DNA of 64,000 nt from Tellurirhabdus rosea (GTDB taxonomy: Bacteria > Bacteroidota > Bacteroidia > Cytophagales > Spirosomataceae): positions 756,001 through 820,000 of the forward strand of contig NZ_CP111085.1 in NCBI RefSeq assembly GCF_026278345.1. Reading direction: 5' to 3'. A model generated the notes under the pieces. That model worked only from the letters and a program-made list of their open reading frames with translations. It made no database searches and was not told the DNA's origin. The translations under genes were made by a program, and so were the position numbers. This document shows positions 41,001 through 50,749 of this stretch, piece by piece (the stretch's first letter is position 1; each line of letters begins with the position of its first letter).

Positions 41001-42092
41001 TTATGCAGTTACAGTTTCAACCGGCACTTGCTCCGTAGCGCGGTGAATCTCCTGAAGGAACTTCACTTCGCGCTCGTCAAACGGCGTACCGTCGGCGCGC
41101 AGGATGTCGTGGAACCAGACCGCCGGTTCCGGGGAACCTTCCGGCGAGCCCCAGGGATAAATTGTGTTGCTGCGACCGGACACCAGACCCCAGTTGATGG
41201 CGCCGATGTTATGCTGCTTCAGCACGGGCAGGTGCGTTTCGAAATAACAGCCCGTCGTGCGGCCCATGTACTCGGTGCAGAGAACCGGACGCTGGTACGC
41301 CTGGCACTTCGTGATGATCTTTTCCATGCCGGGAATGTCCCAGTAAAAATGGAAGCTGACAATGTCGGAGTAGAACAGCGACATGGTGTTCAGCAGGTCA
41401 AACTGCTCCGAGAAGTTCCAGATGCCGACCGTCAGCGGCTGCGAAGGCCGCACCGACCAGGCCCATTCGAAGACCTTCTTCAGCAACGGCACCGATTCGT
41501 TCACGTGCGCCGAGTTGCCCGGCTCGTTGTACAGGTCCCACATCACCACCCGCTCGTCGTCGGCAAAGGCCGCCAGCAGGTCGGTAACGTACTCTTCCAG
41601 AACCGGGTAAAGCGTCGTGTCGCTTACCTCTTTCTGGCCGGGGCACTGCATCCATCCGGAGTTGTGCACGCCCGGCATCGGGTCGGGCTGCGGCCCGATC
41701 TGCGGGTTCGGGTTCCAGCAATCGTCGAAGAAGACAAACATCGTGCGGATGCCGTGCTTCATCGAAATCGTCAGGTATTGATCCATGCGCTGCTTCAGGC
41801 CCTCGCGGTCATGCTGCCAGACGAGGTAATGCAGAAAAACGCGCATCGTATTAAAGCCGAGGCTACGCGCCCAGCCAAGCTCGCGGTCGATCGTTTCGGG
41901 ATCGAACGTTTCGGCCTGCCACATTTCCAGTTGGTTGATGGCAGTGCTGGGGTTGAAATTACAGCCGGTCATCCAGGGTTGGGCGGCATACCAGGCGTGC
42001 GCCTGTTCCTCCGACCATTGTCCGACAATTTGGTTCGGCAGGCCCGCCTGAAAACGGTAAGTCTGCTGGGATGAAATGACGTTCAGGTTCAT
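41001..42092 (-). CDS. GH5-like cellulase-family glycoside hydrolase
   Basis: The 363-residue protein is a (beta/alpha)8 glycosidase. RSLGFNTMRVFLHYLVW lies on an early strand, WDLYNEPGN carries the probable acid/base Glu, and LCTEYMGRT carries the probable nucleophile Glu. Similar proteins are often annotated as beta-xylanase or mannanase. No signal peptide is seen, so it acts in the cytoplasm unless the start is wrong. It is divergent from the GH127 arabinofuranosidase, suggesting joint use of a plant cell-wall glycan. The substrate is not established by sequence. Confidence 0.8.
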   Translation of the reverse strand: MNLNVISSQQTYRFQAGLPNQIVGQWSEEQAHAWYAAQPWMTGCNFNPSTAINQLEMWQAETFDPETIDRELGWARSLGFNTMRVFLHYLVWQHDREGLKQRMDQYLTISMKHGIRTMFVFFDDCWNPNPQIGPQPDPMPGVHNSGWMQCPGQKEVSDTTLYPVLEEYVTDLLAAFADDERVVMWDLYNEPGNSAHVNESVPLLKKVFEWAWSVRPSQPLTVGIWNFSEQFDLLNTMSLFYSDIVSFHFYWDIPGMEKIITKCQAYQRPVLCTEYMGRTTGCYFETHLPVLKQHNIGAINWGLVSGRSNTIYPWGSPEGSPEPAVWFHDILRADGTPFDEREVKFLQEIHRATEQVPVETVTA

Positions 42093-42134
42093 GGTCTTCC
42101 GCTGGTGCGGTTACTGATGTACGGGTGTTTGATT

Positions 42135-42142
42135 CAAAATTA
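42135..42142 (-). promoter_or_regulatory. -7 element TAATTTTG (minus strand) for the GH5-like gene
   Basis: On the minus strand CAAAATTA reads TAATTTTG, an exact TAnnTTTG match 42 bases before the ATG at 42092. Confidence 0.45.
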
Positions 42143-42376
42143 GGCTCCGGGTTTAAACTTTCCTACTTGCTCTACCAGCCAGACAGGGGATTTAATTGAC
42201 ATTTAATTGATTGCCGTTCCGGAACTGAAAATTGTGCAATCTTTATCAAATAAATCCAATAAAGTAGGTAAATCGGATAATTATGCCCCTTTGATATTGA
42301 ATAAACACAAATAAAGTACCAGATATTACCTTACCCGGTCAGAATATCTTCATTTCTAATCGCAATTTAATCAGCC

Positions 42377-44335
42377 ATGCTTCGCTCGCTCCTGCTCCCC
42401 TGTCTGCTCCTCTTTTGCCGGCTCTGTCCGGCTCAGGATTATCCGCTAGTTCCGGTCCCGTTTACGGACGTAAAAATCAACCGGGGCTTCTGGTTTCCGC
42501 GTCTGGAAATTAACCGAACCGTGACGCTTCCCTTTGATTTTAAGAAGTGCGAAGAAACCGGGCGGATCACCAACTTTGCCGTGGCGGGCGGACTGGCTCC
42601 GGGCACCTTCCGCGGCATTCGGTACGACGACTCGGACGTGTTCAAGGTGATGGAAGGCGCGGCGTATTCCCTGCAGACGCACTACGACGCCCGGCTCGAC
42701 CGCTACCTCGACAGTCTCATCACGCTGGTCGCCGCGGCCCAGGAGCCCGACGGCTACCTCTACACCATCCGGACCATCCTCAAAGACAGCACCGCCCGCA
42801 AGGATAAAGGGGCTGGCCCGACGCGCTACAGCTACGAAGCCCACAGCCACGAACTGTACAACGTCGGGCATATGTACGAAGCGGCCGTGGCGCACCACCT
42901 GGCGACCGGCAAACGCAATTTTCTCGACATCGCCGTCAAAAACGCCAACCACCTCCTGCAGGTTATCGGGCCGCAGCCGGGTCAGCTGGTGGTAGTGCCG
43001 GGGCACGAGGAAACAGAGCTTGGACTGGCCAAACTCTACCGGGTCACGGGCGACAGGCGGTATCTGGACTTTGCCCAGTTTCTGGTGGACATGCGCGGGC
43101 GCGCGGACAAGCGCAAGCTGTACGATGAATTTGCCGGGTACGGCCCCGCCTACTTTCAGGACCATCTGCCCGTGACCCAGCAGCGGGAAGCCACCGGCCA
43201 TGCCGTCCGGGCGGGCTACCTGTACGCGGCTATGGCCGATCTGGCCGCCATGAAACAGCAGAAAGCGTATCTGGAGGCGCTTACCGACATCTGGACCGAC
43301 GTGGTCGAACGGAAACAATACATCACCGGCGGCCTGGGCGCGAAGGAAAGCGGCGAAGCGTTCGGGAAACCCTACGAACTGCCCAATCAGGAAGCCTATG
43401 CCGAAACCTGCGCCGCGGTAGCCAACATGCTCTGGAATCACCGGATGTTTCTGCTGACCGGCGAAGCCCGCTACATGGACGTCTTTGAACGGGTGCTGTA
43501 CAACGGTTTTCTGGCGGGGGTTTCGCTGGAAGGCGACAAGTTTTTTTACGTAAACCCGCTGGCCTCCGACGGGCAGCACAAGTTCAACGTCCGGACCGCC
43601 GCTACCCGCGCTCCCTGGTTCAACACCTCCTGCTGTCCGACGAATGTGGTCCGTTTTCTGCCCTCGCTGCCGGGCTATATCTACGCACTCCGGGGCAATG
43701 CACTGTATGTCAACCTCCTAACCGAGAACGAAACGGAGGTTACCCTAAACAACCAGAAAGTTAAGATCAGCCAACAGACGAACTATCCCTGGGAAGGCAG
43801 CGTCCGGCTGACGGTCTCGGGGGAAAAACCGGTGGCGTTTCCGATGATGCTCCGCATTCCGGGCTGGGCCACCGGACAGCCGATGCCTGGCTCCCTGTAC
43901 CAGTACACCAACCCCGCCTCCAAGCCCATCCAGGTGCTGATCAACGGGAAACCCCAGTCGATCAAGACCGAAAATGGCTACGTCCGGCTGTCCCGCACCT
44001 GGAAACCGGGTGACGTGGTCACGCTGCGGCTCGATATGCCGGTGCGGGAAGTGGTCGCCAACGAAAAGGTAACGTCCGATAAAGGCTTGATCGCCATTGA
44101 GCGCGGGCCGCTCGTCTACTGCGCCGAAGGCATCGACAATAACGGACAGGCCCTGAAGGCCACGCTGGCACCCGGTCAGCGCTTCTCTACGGTGGTCCAA
44201 AAGGATCTGCTGGGTGGGATCACGGTGCTGAAGTCCTCAGCGCCAGCAGCCCTAACGCTGATTCCGTACTACGCCTGGTCGAACCGGGGGCCCGGCGAGA
44301 TGACTGTCTGGTTCGGGCAAAGGCGCGGAAACTGA
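42377..44335 (+). CDS. GH127 beta-L-arabinofuranosidase-like enzyme
   Basis: The 652-residue protein has a signal peptide ending near CPAQ. The GH127 catalytic barrel (formerly DUF1680) begins with PVPFTDVKINRGFW. The zinc-thiolate site typical of the family is present: Glu343 and Cys345 in YAETCAAV, and Cys419-Cys420 in NTSCCPTNVV. In the B. longum enzyme HypBA1, the corresponding Cys is the nucleophile. A beta-sandwich domain follows from about residue 440. It releases L-arabinofuranose from arabinan or hydroxyproline-linked glycans in the periplasm. It is divergent from a GH5-like gene with 284 bases between starts. Confidence 0.88.
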   Translation: MLRSLLLPCLLLFCRLCPAQDYPLVPVPFTDVKINRGFWFPRLEINRTVTLPFDFKKCEETGRITNFAVAGGLAPGTFRGIRYDDSDVFKVMEGAAYSLQTHYDARLDRYLDSLITLVAAAQEPDGYLYTIRTILKDSTARKDKGAGPTRYSYEAHSHELYNVGHMYEAAVAHHLATGKRNFLDIAVKNANHLLQVIGPQPGQLVVVPGHEETELGLAKLYRVTGDRRYLDFAQFLVDMRGRADKRKLYDEFAGYGPAYFQDHLPVTQQREATGHAVRAGYLYAAMADLAAMKQQKAYLEALTDIWTDVVERKQYITGGLGAKESGEAFGKPYELPNQEAYAETCAAVANMLWNHRMFLLTGEARYMDVFERVLYNGFLAGVSLEGDKFFYVNPLASDGQHKFNVRTAATRAPWFNTSCCPTNVVRFLPSLPGYIYALRGNALYVNLLTENETEVTLNNQKVKISQQTNYPWEGSVRLTVSGEKPVAFPMMLRIPGWATGQPMPGSLYQYTNPASKPIQVLINGKPQSIKTENGYVRLSRTWKPGDVVTLRLDMPVREVVANEKVTSDKGLIAIERGPLVYCAEGIDNNGQALKATLAPGQRFSTVVQKDLLGGITVLKSSAPAALTLIPYYAWSNRGPGEMTVWFGQRRGN

Positions 44336-44372
44336 GCGTTGCCGGATTTGAAAAACGGACGGCTGTAAAACC

Positions 44373-44421
44373 AAAATCCGGAGTTGCAAAATTAATGTAC
44401 AATTTTGCAACTCCGGATTTT
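44373..44421. terminator. Perfect 21-bp hairpin between convergent genes
   Basis: AAAATCCGGAGTTGCAAAATT (21 bases, 44373-44393; written here as arm ends AAAATCCGG and GCAAAATT) is exactly reverse-complemented at 44401-44421, with a 7-base loop. It lies between the GH127 stop and the AI-2E-family stop and is likely a two-way terminator. Confidence 0.85.
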
Positions 44422-44527
44422 GACTGCCTAAGACGTGAAGGAACCTGAAAAGTAACGGGACCGGCACAATTTTTTTACAAAAAATTTCATCTCCTGTCTG
44501 CTAATCGGACTGGGCAACTCTCCCCAG

Positions 44528-45601
44528 CTACGACTGAGCCGCTTTTTCCTGAAAGCGGGCTTCCTTCTGTTCGCGCTCGGTCAGGTCTTTGCAATATTGC
44601 AGGTTTTGTTTCTCAAACACCCGCATCAGCACGATGAAATAAGCCAGCAGCAGCGGCCCGATGACCAGACCCAGGATGCCGAAGATCGGAACGCCGAGCA
44701 CAATACCCGCCAGAGTAATCAGCGGATGCACATCGCCCATTCGTTTGGCCAGCACGATCCGCAGCAGGTTGTCGATGTTGATGATGACCACCACCCCGAC
44801 AATCAATATGCCCGCTCCCCGTCCGGTTTCGCCCTGCGAGAGCAGAATGAGTCCGGCCGGACCCCAGACGAGCGGTGTTCCCAGAATCGGAATAAACGCA
44901 AAGAAAAAGGCAACCACACCCCAGAACGCCGCGTCCGGAATGCCGAAAATCCAGAGGGTCAGGCCCGTCAGGAGGGACTGTACCAGCGAAACCAGCGCCT
45001 GGCCCAGTACGTTGGCGTTCACCATATTTTTCAGGTCTACTCCCAGTTCGTCGATCGTTTCGTCGCGGAACGGCAGGTAGCGCCGAAGGCCTTTCAGAAA
45101 GCCTTCTTCTTCCATAAACATAAAGTAGAGTCCGACGAAGAGCAGGCCGATGATGATGATGATGTCCAGCGCCCCGCCGACCACGGAAGGAAACTGCCGA
45201 CTGGCAAACTGCGTCCCCTGCCGGATGGCCGACTGCACGGTTTCCTGACTGGTCAGCGCAATGCCGGTAGTTTTTTCGAGCTGATTGACCAGTTGGAGAA
45301 TTTCACCGGAGTTCTGGCTGTAGTACTGAATCCGGTCCACCAGCAGCAGACTGAGGGCAAGAAAAGGCATGATGATGACGATCAGCGCAAAGAGCATGAG
45401 GAGGATGGTCACCAGACGCCGGTTTACTTTTCGTTTATGAACGAGGTTCGTGAACCACGGTCTGAATACCACGTACAGGATGCCGGCACCCAGAAAGGCG
45501 GACATGTACTGCCGGAGCCCGAATAAAATAAACCCGGCAATTACCAGGATACTGGCGATAAGCAGAATCCGCTGTTGCCGGGGCGTATAAACATTAGCCA
45601 T
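44528..45601 (-). CDS. AI-2E-family transporter
   Basis: The 357-residue protein has about eight membrane helices and a large soluble loop after the third, the usual layout of the AI-2E (YdgG/TqsA) family. Signature-like parts are FFAFIPILGTPLVWGPAG and HPLITLAGIVLGVPIFG. These proteins export small molecules; only some export autoinducer-2, so specificity is unknown. The start lies close to the decayed hairpin at 45613-45679. It follows the serine deaminase gene on the same strand, but the hairpin between suggests independent expression. Confidence 0.85.
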   Translation of the reverse strand: MANVYTPRQQRILLIASILVIAGFILFGLRQYMSAFLGAGILYVVFRPWFTNLVHKRKVNRRLVTILLMLFALIVIIMPFLALSLLLVDRIQYYSQNSGEILQLVNQLEKTTGIALTSQETVQSAIRQGTQFASRQFPSVVGGALDIIIIIGLLFVGLYFMFMEEEGFLKGLRRYLPFRDETIDELGVDLKNMVNANVLGQALVSLVQSLLTGLTLWIFGIPDAAFWGVVAFFFAFIPILGTPLVWGPAGLILLSQGETGRGAGILIVGVVVIINIDNLLRIVLAKRMGDVHPLITLAGIVLGVPIFGILGLVIGPLLLAYFIVLMRVFEKQNLQYCKDLTEREQKEARFQEKAAQS

Positions 45602-45612
45602 TGAAATGAAGG

Positions 45613-45679
45613 ATTGAGTGACTGAGCAATGCTACCTAAAAGGGCTTCACTCCTTCACTCAATCGTTCAATCACTCAAT
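45613..45679. repeat. Decayed hairpin of the GATTGAGTGA type
   Basis: ATTGAGTG (45613-45620) pairs with CACTCAAT (45672-45679), with partial pairing inside. The words resemble those at 12037-12138. It lies 19 bases past the serine deaminase stop on the minus strand and before the AI-2E-family gene start. Confidence 0.45.
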
Positions 45680-45697
45680 TTGTTTGATTTCTCTACC

Positions 45698-47152
45698 TTA
45701 ACATTCCGTCGCGCTCAGGGCCAGACCCGCTTCGGAGGTCTCTTTGTATTTGGTCGACATATCGCGGCCGGTCGCCTTCATGACCTTGATGACCGAATCC
45801 AGCGTGATTTTCTGCAGCGCTGGTGCGCCAGAGGTTGCCAGCAGAAAAGCGTTGTAGGCTTTGACCGCTCCCATGGCGTTCCGTTCGATGCACGGAATCT
45901 GGACGTAGCCTCCGATGGGGTCGCAGGTCATACCGAGATGGTGCTCGATGCAGATTTCGGCGGCGGCCTCCACCGACTCAATGGGTTTCCCGGCGCAGTA
46001 GGTCAGAAAGGCCGCTCCCATGGCCGAGGCGGTCCCGATTTCGCCCATGCAGCCCATTTCGGCCCCGGAGATGCTGGCGTTGTGTTTGACCAGAAATCCG
46101 ATGGCCGCCGCCGCCAGCATGCCCCGCCGCAGGGTTTCCCGGTCGTAGTGAAAATGATGGCGGGCCAGGTAGGTCAGTCCCGGAATCACACCCGAAGCGC
46201 CGGAGGTGGGAGCCGTCACGACGATGCCGCCGGCCGCGTTCTCTTCGCTGGCGGCCAGACAATAGGCGTTCAAAAAGATCAGAAAGCTGTCCGACGACTG
46301 CGCCAGACCACAGGCCTGCTTGTACAGGATTGGTGCCTTACGCTGCAGTTTGATGGAACCCGGCAGCACGCCTCTTTGCTTCAGACCCCGTTTGACGGCC
46401 CGGTGCATGGCGTCCACAATCCCGTCGAGGCGGCGGTAAATGTCGCGGCGGGAGCGGCCCGTGAGCGCTTCTTCGTTCCGGAGCAGCAGTTCTTCCAGCG
46501 TCAGCGGATGCCGGGTCAGGTGCTGCCGGAGCTCCTTCATTGTGCTGTACGGAAACGGCAGGTCCACCGGGGCGGGTTTGGCCTCCGGTTCGCCTTTTCG
46601 CAGCACAAAGCCCCCGCCGATGGAATAGTATTCTTCCTCCAGCAATGTATTCCCGGACGGTCCGCCGGTCGGCTTTAGTCCGTGAGCCGCTTCCTCAATG
46701 TTTCCTGCGGTATCACCCGAGGGCTGCAGCCGCCCGGAAGTGCAGCGCAACACCATCGTATTGGCGTAAGGCGAATTATAGCGTTTACGCTCAAAATGAA
46801 TGTTTTCGGGGCCAATGAAGACCTCAGTCCCGCCGATCCGGACCGGATACCGCACGGCCGGGTCTTTCAGCAGATTCAGCAGCTCGTCCGGGTCCACCGT
46901 TTCGGGTTGCCAGCCCAGCAGTCCGGCCACGATGGCGCGGTCGGTTCCGTGGCCTTTGCCGGTGGCACTTAGGGAGCCGTACAAGTAAATATCGACGGAT
47001 CGAGGCTTTTCCAGCTGGTCGTCCGGCAGATTTTGCAGTCGTTCGAGGAAGTCAAAAGCCGCCTTCATCGGCCCGATGGTGTGCGAGCTCGACGGGCCGG
47101 GGCCTATCTTGAATAAATCGAAAACCGAAGTGGTAATCGGTGTTGAATTCAT
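45698..47152 (-). CDS. sdaA: L-serine ammonia-lyase, iron-sulfur type, single-chain
   Basis: Starting at ATG 47152 (MNSTPITTSVFDL), the 484-residue enzyme has the beta domain with GPGPSSSHTIGPM at the front and the alpha domain from about residue 190. The alpha domain has SGAEMGCMGEIGTA, MTCDPIGGYVQIPCIERNA and the C-terminal SGLALS-like AGLALSATEC end. The three cysteines match the [4Fe-4S] ligands. It deaminates serine to pyruvate and ammonia in the cytoplasm. The single-chain form, as in E. coli SdaA, is complete here. A -7 element on the minus strand lies 30 bases upstream. It is divergent from the PQQ dehydrogenase. Confidence 0.94.
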   Translation of the reverse strand: MNSTPITTSVFDLFKIGPGPSSSHTIGPMKAAFDFLERLQNLPDDQLEKPRSVDIYLYGSLSATGKGHGTDRAIVAGLLGWQPETVDPDELLNLLKDPAVRYPVRIGGTEVFIGPENIHFERKRYNSPYANTMVLRCTSGRLQPSGDTAGNIEEAAHGLKPTGGPSGNTLLEEEYYSIGGGFVLRKGEPEAKPAPVDLPFPYSTMKELRQHLTRHPLTLEELLLRNEEALTGRSRRDIYRRLDGIVDAMHRAVKRGLKQRGVLPGSIKLQRKAPILYKQACGLAQSSDSFLIFLNAYCLAASEENAAGGIVVTAPTSGASGVIPGLTYLARHHFHYDRETLRRGMLAAAAIGFLVKHNASISGAEMGCMGEIGTASAMGAAFLTYCAGKPIESVEAAAEICIEHHLGMTCDPIGGYVQIPCIERNAMGAVKAYNAFLLATSGAPALQKITLDSVIKVMKATGRDMSTKYKETSEAGLALSATEC

Positions 47153-47181
47153 TGGTATTTTTCGTTGATGAAGTTTAACTT

Positions 47182-47189
47182 CAAAGATA
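47182..47189 (-). promoter_or_regulatory. -7 element TATCTTTG (minus strand) for sdaA
   Basis: CAAAGATA reads TATCTTTG on the minus strand, an exact TAnnTTTG match 29 bases before the ATG at 47152. Confidence 0.5.
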
Positions 47190-47296
47190 CTACCTGCACC
47201 GGGATTACCCATATTTATCGATTAAGTAGAATGCTTCGCCTCGCTGGGCGATCAGGTTCATCCACAAATCTGTGTAATCCCGGTCCACGACCGACT

Positions 47297-49414
47297 ATGA
47301 AACGAATTTTACTCCCCGCCGCGTTCATTACCGCCGTCACGCTTCTGGCCACCCGTCCGGAAGCCTCCTTAGATGCTGTTTCCCGCGAATGGCCCGAGTA
47401 CCTGGGCGGCCCCGACCGCAATCATTACTCTCCGCTCGACCAGATCAATACCACCAACGTCAGCCAGTTGAAAATGGCCTGGGAATACCATAGCGGCGAT
47501 TCCGGACAGGCGCAGTGCAACCCGATCATGGTCAACGGGACGCTGTACGGCGTTACGGCTACCAACCGGCTTTTTGCGCTGGATGCCGCCACCGGCACCG
47601 AAAAATGGCGTTTTTCCGAAAAGAACGTCAACGGCCTGAACACCAACCGGGGCGTCACCTACTGGCGGTCCGGCGAGGACGAACGGATCCTGTTTGCCCT
47701 CGGCTCGTGGCTCTACGCGGTCAATGCCCGAACCGGACAGCCTGTTGCCACGTTCGGCGAAAGTGGCCGTATCAGCCTCAAAAGCGGCCTGGGCGAAACC
47801 GCCAAGGACAAATTCGTGATCTCCAACACGCCGGGGACCCTCTTCGAGAACCTCATCATCATGCCGCTCCGCCTCGACGAAGGCTCCAGCGCCGCTCCGG
47901 GCAACATTCAGGCCTTCGACGTGCGGACGGGCAGGCTCGTCTGGGCGTTCCGGACGATTCCTCATCCCGGCGAGTTCGGCTACGATACCTGGCCGAAAGA
48001 AGTCTACAAAAATACCGAAGTGGGCGCGGCCAACAACTGGGCGGGCATGGCCGTAGACCGCAAACGGGGTATCGTCTACGTCCCGACCGGCTCGGCGGCC
48101 TTCGATTTTTACGGCGGCAACCGCAAAGGCAGCAACCTGTTTGCCAACTGCCTGCTGGCCCTCGACGCCCGCACCGGCAAGCGACTCTGGCATTTTCAGG
48201 CCGTCCACCACGACGTCTGGGACCGCGACTTTCCCGCCCCGCCCAACCTCGTAACCGTTACCCAAAACGGCCCCGACGGACGGCCCCGCAAAATCGACGC
48301 CGTGGCGCAGGTGACCAAGTCGGGGCACGTGTTCGTCTTCGACCGGGTGACGGGCAAGCCCCTCTTCCCGATCAAAGAAACGCCCGTTCCGAAAACGGAC
48401 CTGGACGGCGAAGAAACCTGGCCGACGCAGCCGCTGCCGCTGAAACCCGCGCCGTTTTCCCGGCAAACCATCGCGGAAGCCGATCTGAATCCGTACGCCG
48501 AAAACCGGGACTCGCTGCTGGCAACGTACCGGCGGGCCCGCAAAGGTGTTTTCCAGCCGCTCGGCAAAACACCCACGCTTGTTTACCCCGGCCTCGACGG
48601 CGGAGCCGAATGGGGCGGCGCGGCGGTCGACCCGAACGGCATTATGTACGTCAACGCCAACGAAATGGCCTGGCTGCTCAGCCTGCGCGACACGCCGAGC
48701 GAAGAGCAGCTAGCTCACCTTAGTCCCGGCCAGCGGCTGTATTCGCTCAACTGCGCCACCTGCCACGGCCCGGAACGAAAAGGCAATCCGTCCAGCGGCT
48801 ATCCGTCGCTGGTCAACATTGGGCAGCGGCGCGAGCGGGATTATGTTCACAAGCTCATCACCAGCGGCAAGGGCATGATGCCGGGCTTTTCGGGCCTTTC
48901 GGAGTCCGAAAAACAGGCCCTGACGGCCTATCTTTTCGGGGATGAAAAAGTGGAAGCGACGGTACAGGCGGGCAAAAAAGCGCCGTATGTCCGGTACAAA
49001 TTCAACGGCTACACCAAGTTTCTGGACAGCAAGGGGTATCCCGGCATCCGGCCGCCCTGGGGTACGCTGACGGCCATCGATCTCAACTCCGGCAATCACC
49101 TCTGGCAGGTCACGCTTGGCGAGCACAAAGCCCTGACGGCCAAAGGCATCCCGCCCACCGGCACGGAAAACTACGGCGGCCCGGTCGTGACCGCGGGCGG
49201 ACTGCTGTTCATCGCCGCCACGCAGGACGGCATGTTCCGGGCCTTCGACCGGAAAACCGGCAAACTCTTGTTTCAGACCCAACTGCCTGCCGCGGGCTTC
49301 GCTACGCCGAGTACGTACGAAGTCGCCGGTAAACAGTACGTCGTGGTCGCCTGCGGCGGGACGAAGCTCGGCACGAAGAAAGGAGACAGTTACGTTGCGT
49401 TCGCCTTACCGTAA
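47297..49414 (+). CDS. PQQ-dependent dehydrogenase with an inserted cytochrome c domain
   Basis: The 705-residue protein has a signal peptide and an eight-bladed quinoprotein propeller beginning WPEYLGGPDRNHYSPL. Blade motifs are LFALDAATGTEKWRF, VYVPTGSAAFDFYGG and HHDVWDRDFPAPPNL. A cytochrome c module is inserted at about residues 475-560 with CATCHG (Cys486, Cys489, His490) and a MMPGF Met ligand, before the last blade (YGGPVVTAGGLLFIAA). It should oxidise a sugar or alcohol in the periplasm and pass electrons through heme c to the respiratory chain. No PQQ biosynthesis genes are nearby. Upstream in-frame ATGs at 47165 and 47168 are unlikely starts. Confidence 0.9.
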   Translation: MKRILLPAAFITAVTLLATRPEASLDAVSREWPEYLGGPDRNHYSPLDQINTTNVSQLKMAWEYHSGDSGQAQCNPIMVNGTLYGVTATNRLFALDAATGTEKWRFSEKNVNGLNTNRGVTYWRSGEDERILFALGSWLYAVNARTGQPVATFGESGRISLKSGLGETAKDKFVISNTPGTLFENLIIMPLRLDEGSSAAPGNIQAFDVRTGRLVWAFRTIPHPGEFGYDTWPKEVYKNTEVGAANNWAGMAVDRKRGIVYVPTGSAAFDFYGGNRKGSNLFANCLLALDARTGKRLWHFQAVHHDVWDRDFPAPPNLVTVTQNGPDGRPRKIDAVAQVTKSGHVFVFDRVTGKPLFPIKETPVPKTDLDGEETWPTQPLPLKPAPFSRQTIAEADLNPYAENRDSLLATYRRARKGVFQPLGKTPTLVYPGLDGGAEWGGAAVDPNGIMYVNANEMAWLLSLRDTPSEEQLAHLSPGQRLYSLNCATCHGPERKGNPSSGYPSLVNIGQRRERDYVHKLITSGKGMMPGFSGLSESEKQALTAYLFGDEKVEATVQAGKKAPYVRYKFNGYTKFLDSKGYPGIRPPWGTLTAIDLNSGNHLWQVTLGEHKALTAKGIPPTGTENYGGPVVTAGGLLFIAATQDGMFRAFDRKTGKLLFQTQLPAAGFATPSTYEVAGKQYVVVACGGTKLGTKKGDSYVAFALP

Positions 49415-49457
49415 GATAAAAAGGCGGCGCAACTTTTATTGTCCGGCAAATGAGGGG

Positions 49458-49488
49458 TTTGCAACTTGTTAGGGAAAAGTTACATTTG
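49458..49488 (+). promoter_or_regulatory. Strong Bacteroidota promoter for the glycan operon
   Basis: TTTG at 49458-49461 and TACATTTG at 49481-49488 are separated by exactly 19 bases, an ideal TTTG-N19-TAnnTTTG promoter. The predicted leader to the ATG at 49571 is about 75 bases. Confidence 0.75.
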
Positions 49489-49570
49489 AACATACACAAA
49501 CAGGCGGTCATATGTTTAGACTGTCCGTTCCGCGTTGTTCATCCTGTACCCCTACCGACCTTAACTTGTT

Positions 49571-50749
49571 ATGCGCGTCCTTGCCATTCACAGCGTGCTG
49601 TGGAGTCATTACAAGGCGGCCGTTTATACGCGGCTGTACCAGCATGCCCGAGCTACCGGCGAATTTGAGTTTCACGTCCTGCAGATTGCCGCCACTGAGC
49701 CCGGCCGCACCGAACTGGGGGAAGCCGATCTGAGTCAGCACCAGTACAGCTACGACCTCCTTTTCAATACCAGTACCGACAAAATCAGCCTGAAAGACCG
49801 GACCCTGGCCCTGCTCCGGGGCGTCCGGCGCTATAAACCCGACCTGATTCAGCTCAACGGGTATTATAACCCCGCAAGCTGGGCCGTACTCGTCTACGCC
49901 AAACTGCGGGGCATCCGGGTCCTGGCCGAAATCGAAACCACGGCCATCAGCCGCCGCCGGGTCTGGTGGAAAGAGCAGCTCAAGCCGGTTTTTGTCCGCC
50001 TCTGCGACGGCTTTCTATGCCTCGGCACGGCGGCGCGCCAGTACATTATTCAACTGGGCGGCGCGCCCGAAAAAGTATTTACCATCCGCAACATCGGGGT
50101 CGATAACGAGGCCCTCGACGCGCTGTACCGACAGGCTCTCCCGGCTCGCGAAGAAGCGAAGGCTCGTTTGCAGCTTCCGCGGTACAACTTCTTTTTTGCC
50201 GGCCGGTTCGCTCCCGAGAAAAACCTGCTTTTTCTGGTTAAAGCCTTCGCTGAACTGAAACGCACGACGCCGGAATCCGCCGACTGGGGCCTGATTCTGA
50301 GCGGAAACGGCGTACAGAAAGCGGATCTGGAAGCCCTCATCAGGACCGAAGCCGTTTCGGATGTGCGGATGCTGCCCCCCTGCGAGTGGCACGAAGTGCC
50401 GGGCCGCTATACGCTGGCGGATGTGATGGTGCTGCCGAGCCTGTTTGAGCCCTTCGGGTTTGCCGTCAACGAGGCCATGATCTACGGGCTTCCGGTACTG
50501 GTGTCCGAGCGGTGCGGGAGCGTTCCCGATCTGATCCGGGAGGGCGTGAACGGGTACACTTTCAACCCCGAAAACGTGCCCGATCTGGTGGCAAAAATGC
50601 GGCTTATCATTCAATCGACCGACCGGTTTGCGGCGATGGGTGAGGTTTCGAGGGAGTTGATTGAGTATTTTTCTCCGGACGCGGTGCACCGCGATCTGGT
50701 TGCCAGCTTCAATCGTTTCAATACCCATAAACAATCAGTACCTGCATGA
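49571..50749 (+). CDS. Glycosyltransferase family 4 protein
   Basis: The 392-residue protein is a GT-B glycosyltransferase. The acceptor half opens with VLAIHSVLWSHYKAAVY. The donor half has FFAGRFAPEKNLLFLVKA and the GT4 signature EPFGFAVNEAMIYGLPVLVS. It transfers a sugar from a nucleotide donor to a lipid- or glycan-linked acceptor at the cytoplasmic membrane; neither is known. It is the first gene of a four-gene operon and overlaps the next gene (ATGA at 50746-50749). The strong promoter at 49458 lies about 80 bases upstream. Confidence 0.9.
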   Translation: MRVLAIHSVLWSHYKAAVYTRLYQHARATGEFEFHVLQIAATEPGRTELGEADLSQHQYSYDLLFNTSTDKISLKDRTLALLRGVRRYKPDLIQLNGYYNPASWAVLVYAKLRGIRVLAEIETTAISRRRVWWKEQLKPVFVRLCDGFLCLGTAARQYIIQLGGAPEKVFTIRNIGVDNEALDALYRQALPAREEAKARLQLPRYNFFFAGRFAPEKNLLFLVKAFAELKRTTPESADWGLILSGNGVQKADLEALIRTEAVSDVRMLPPCEWHEVPGRYTLADVMVLPSLFEPFGFAVNEAMIYGLPVLVSERCGSVPDLIREGVNGYTFNPENVPDLVAKMRLIIQSTDRFAAMGEVSRELIEYFSPDAVHRDLVASFNRFNTHKQSVPA

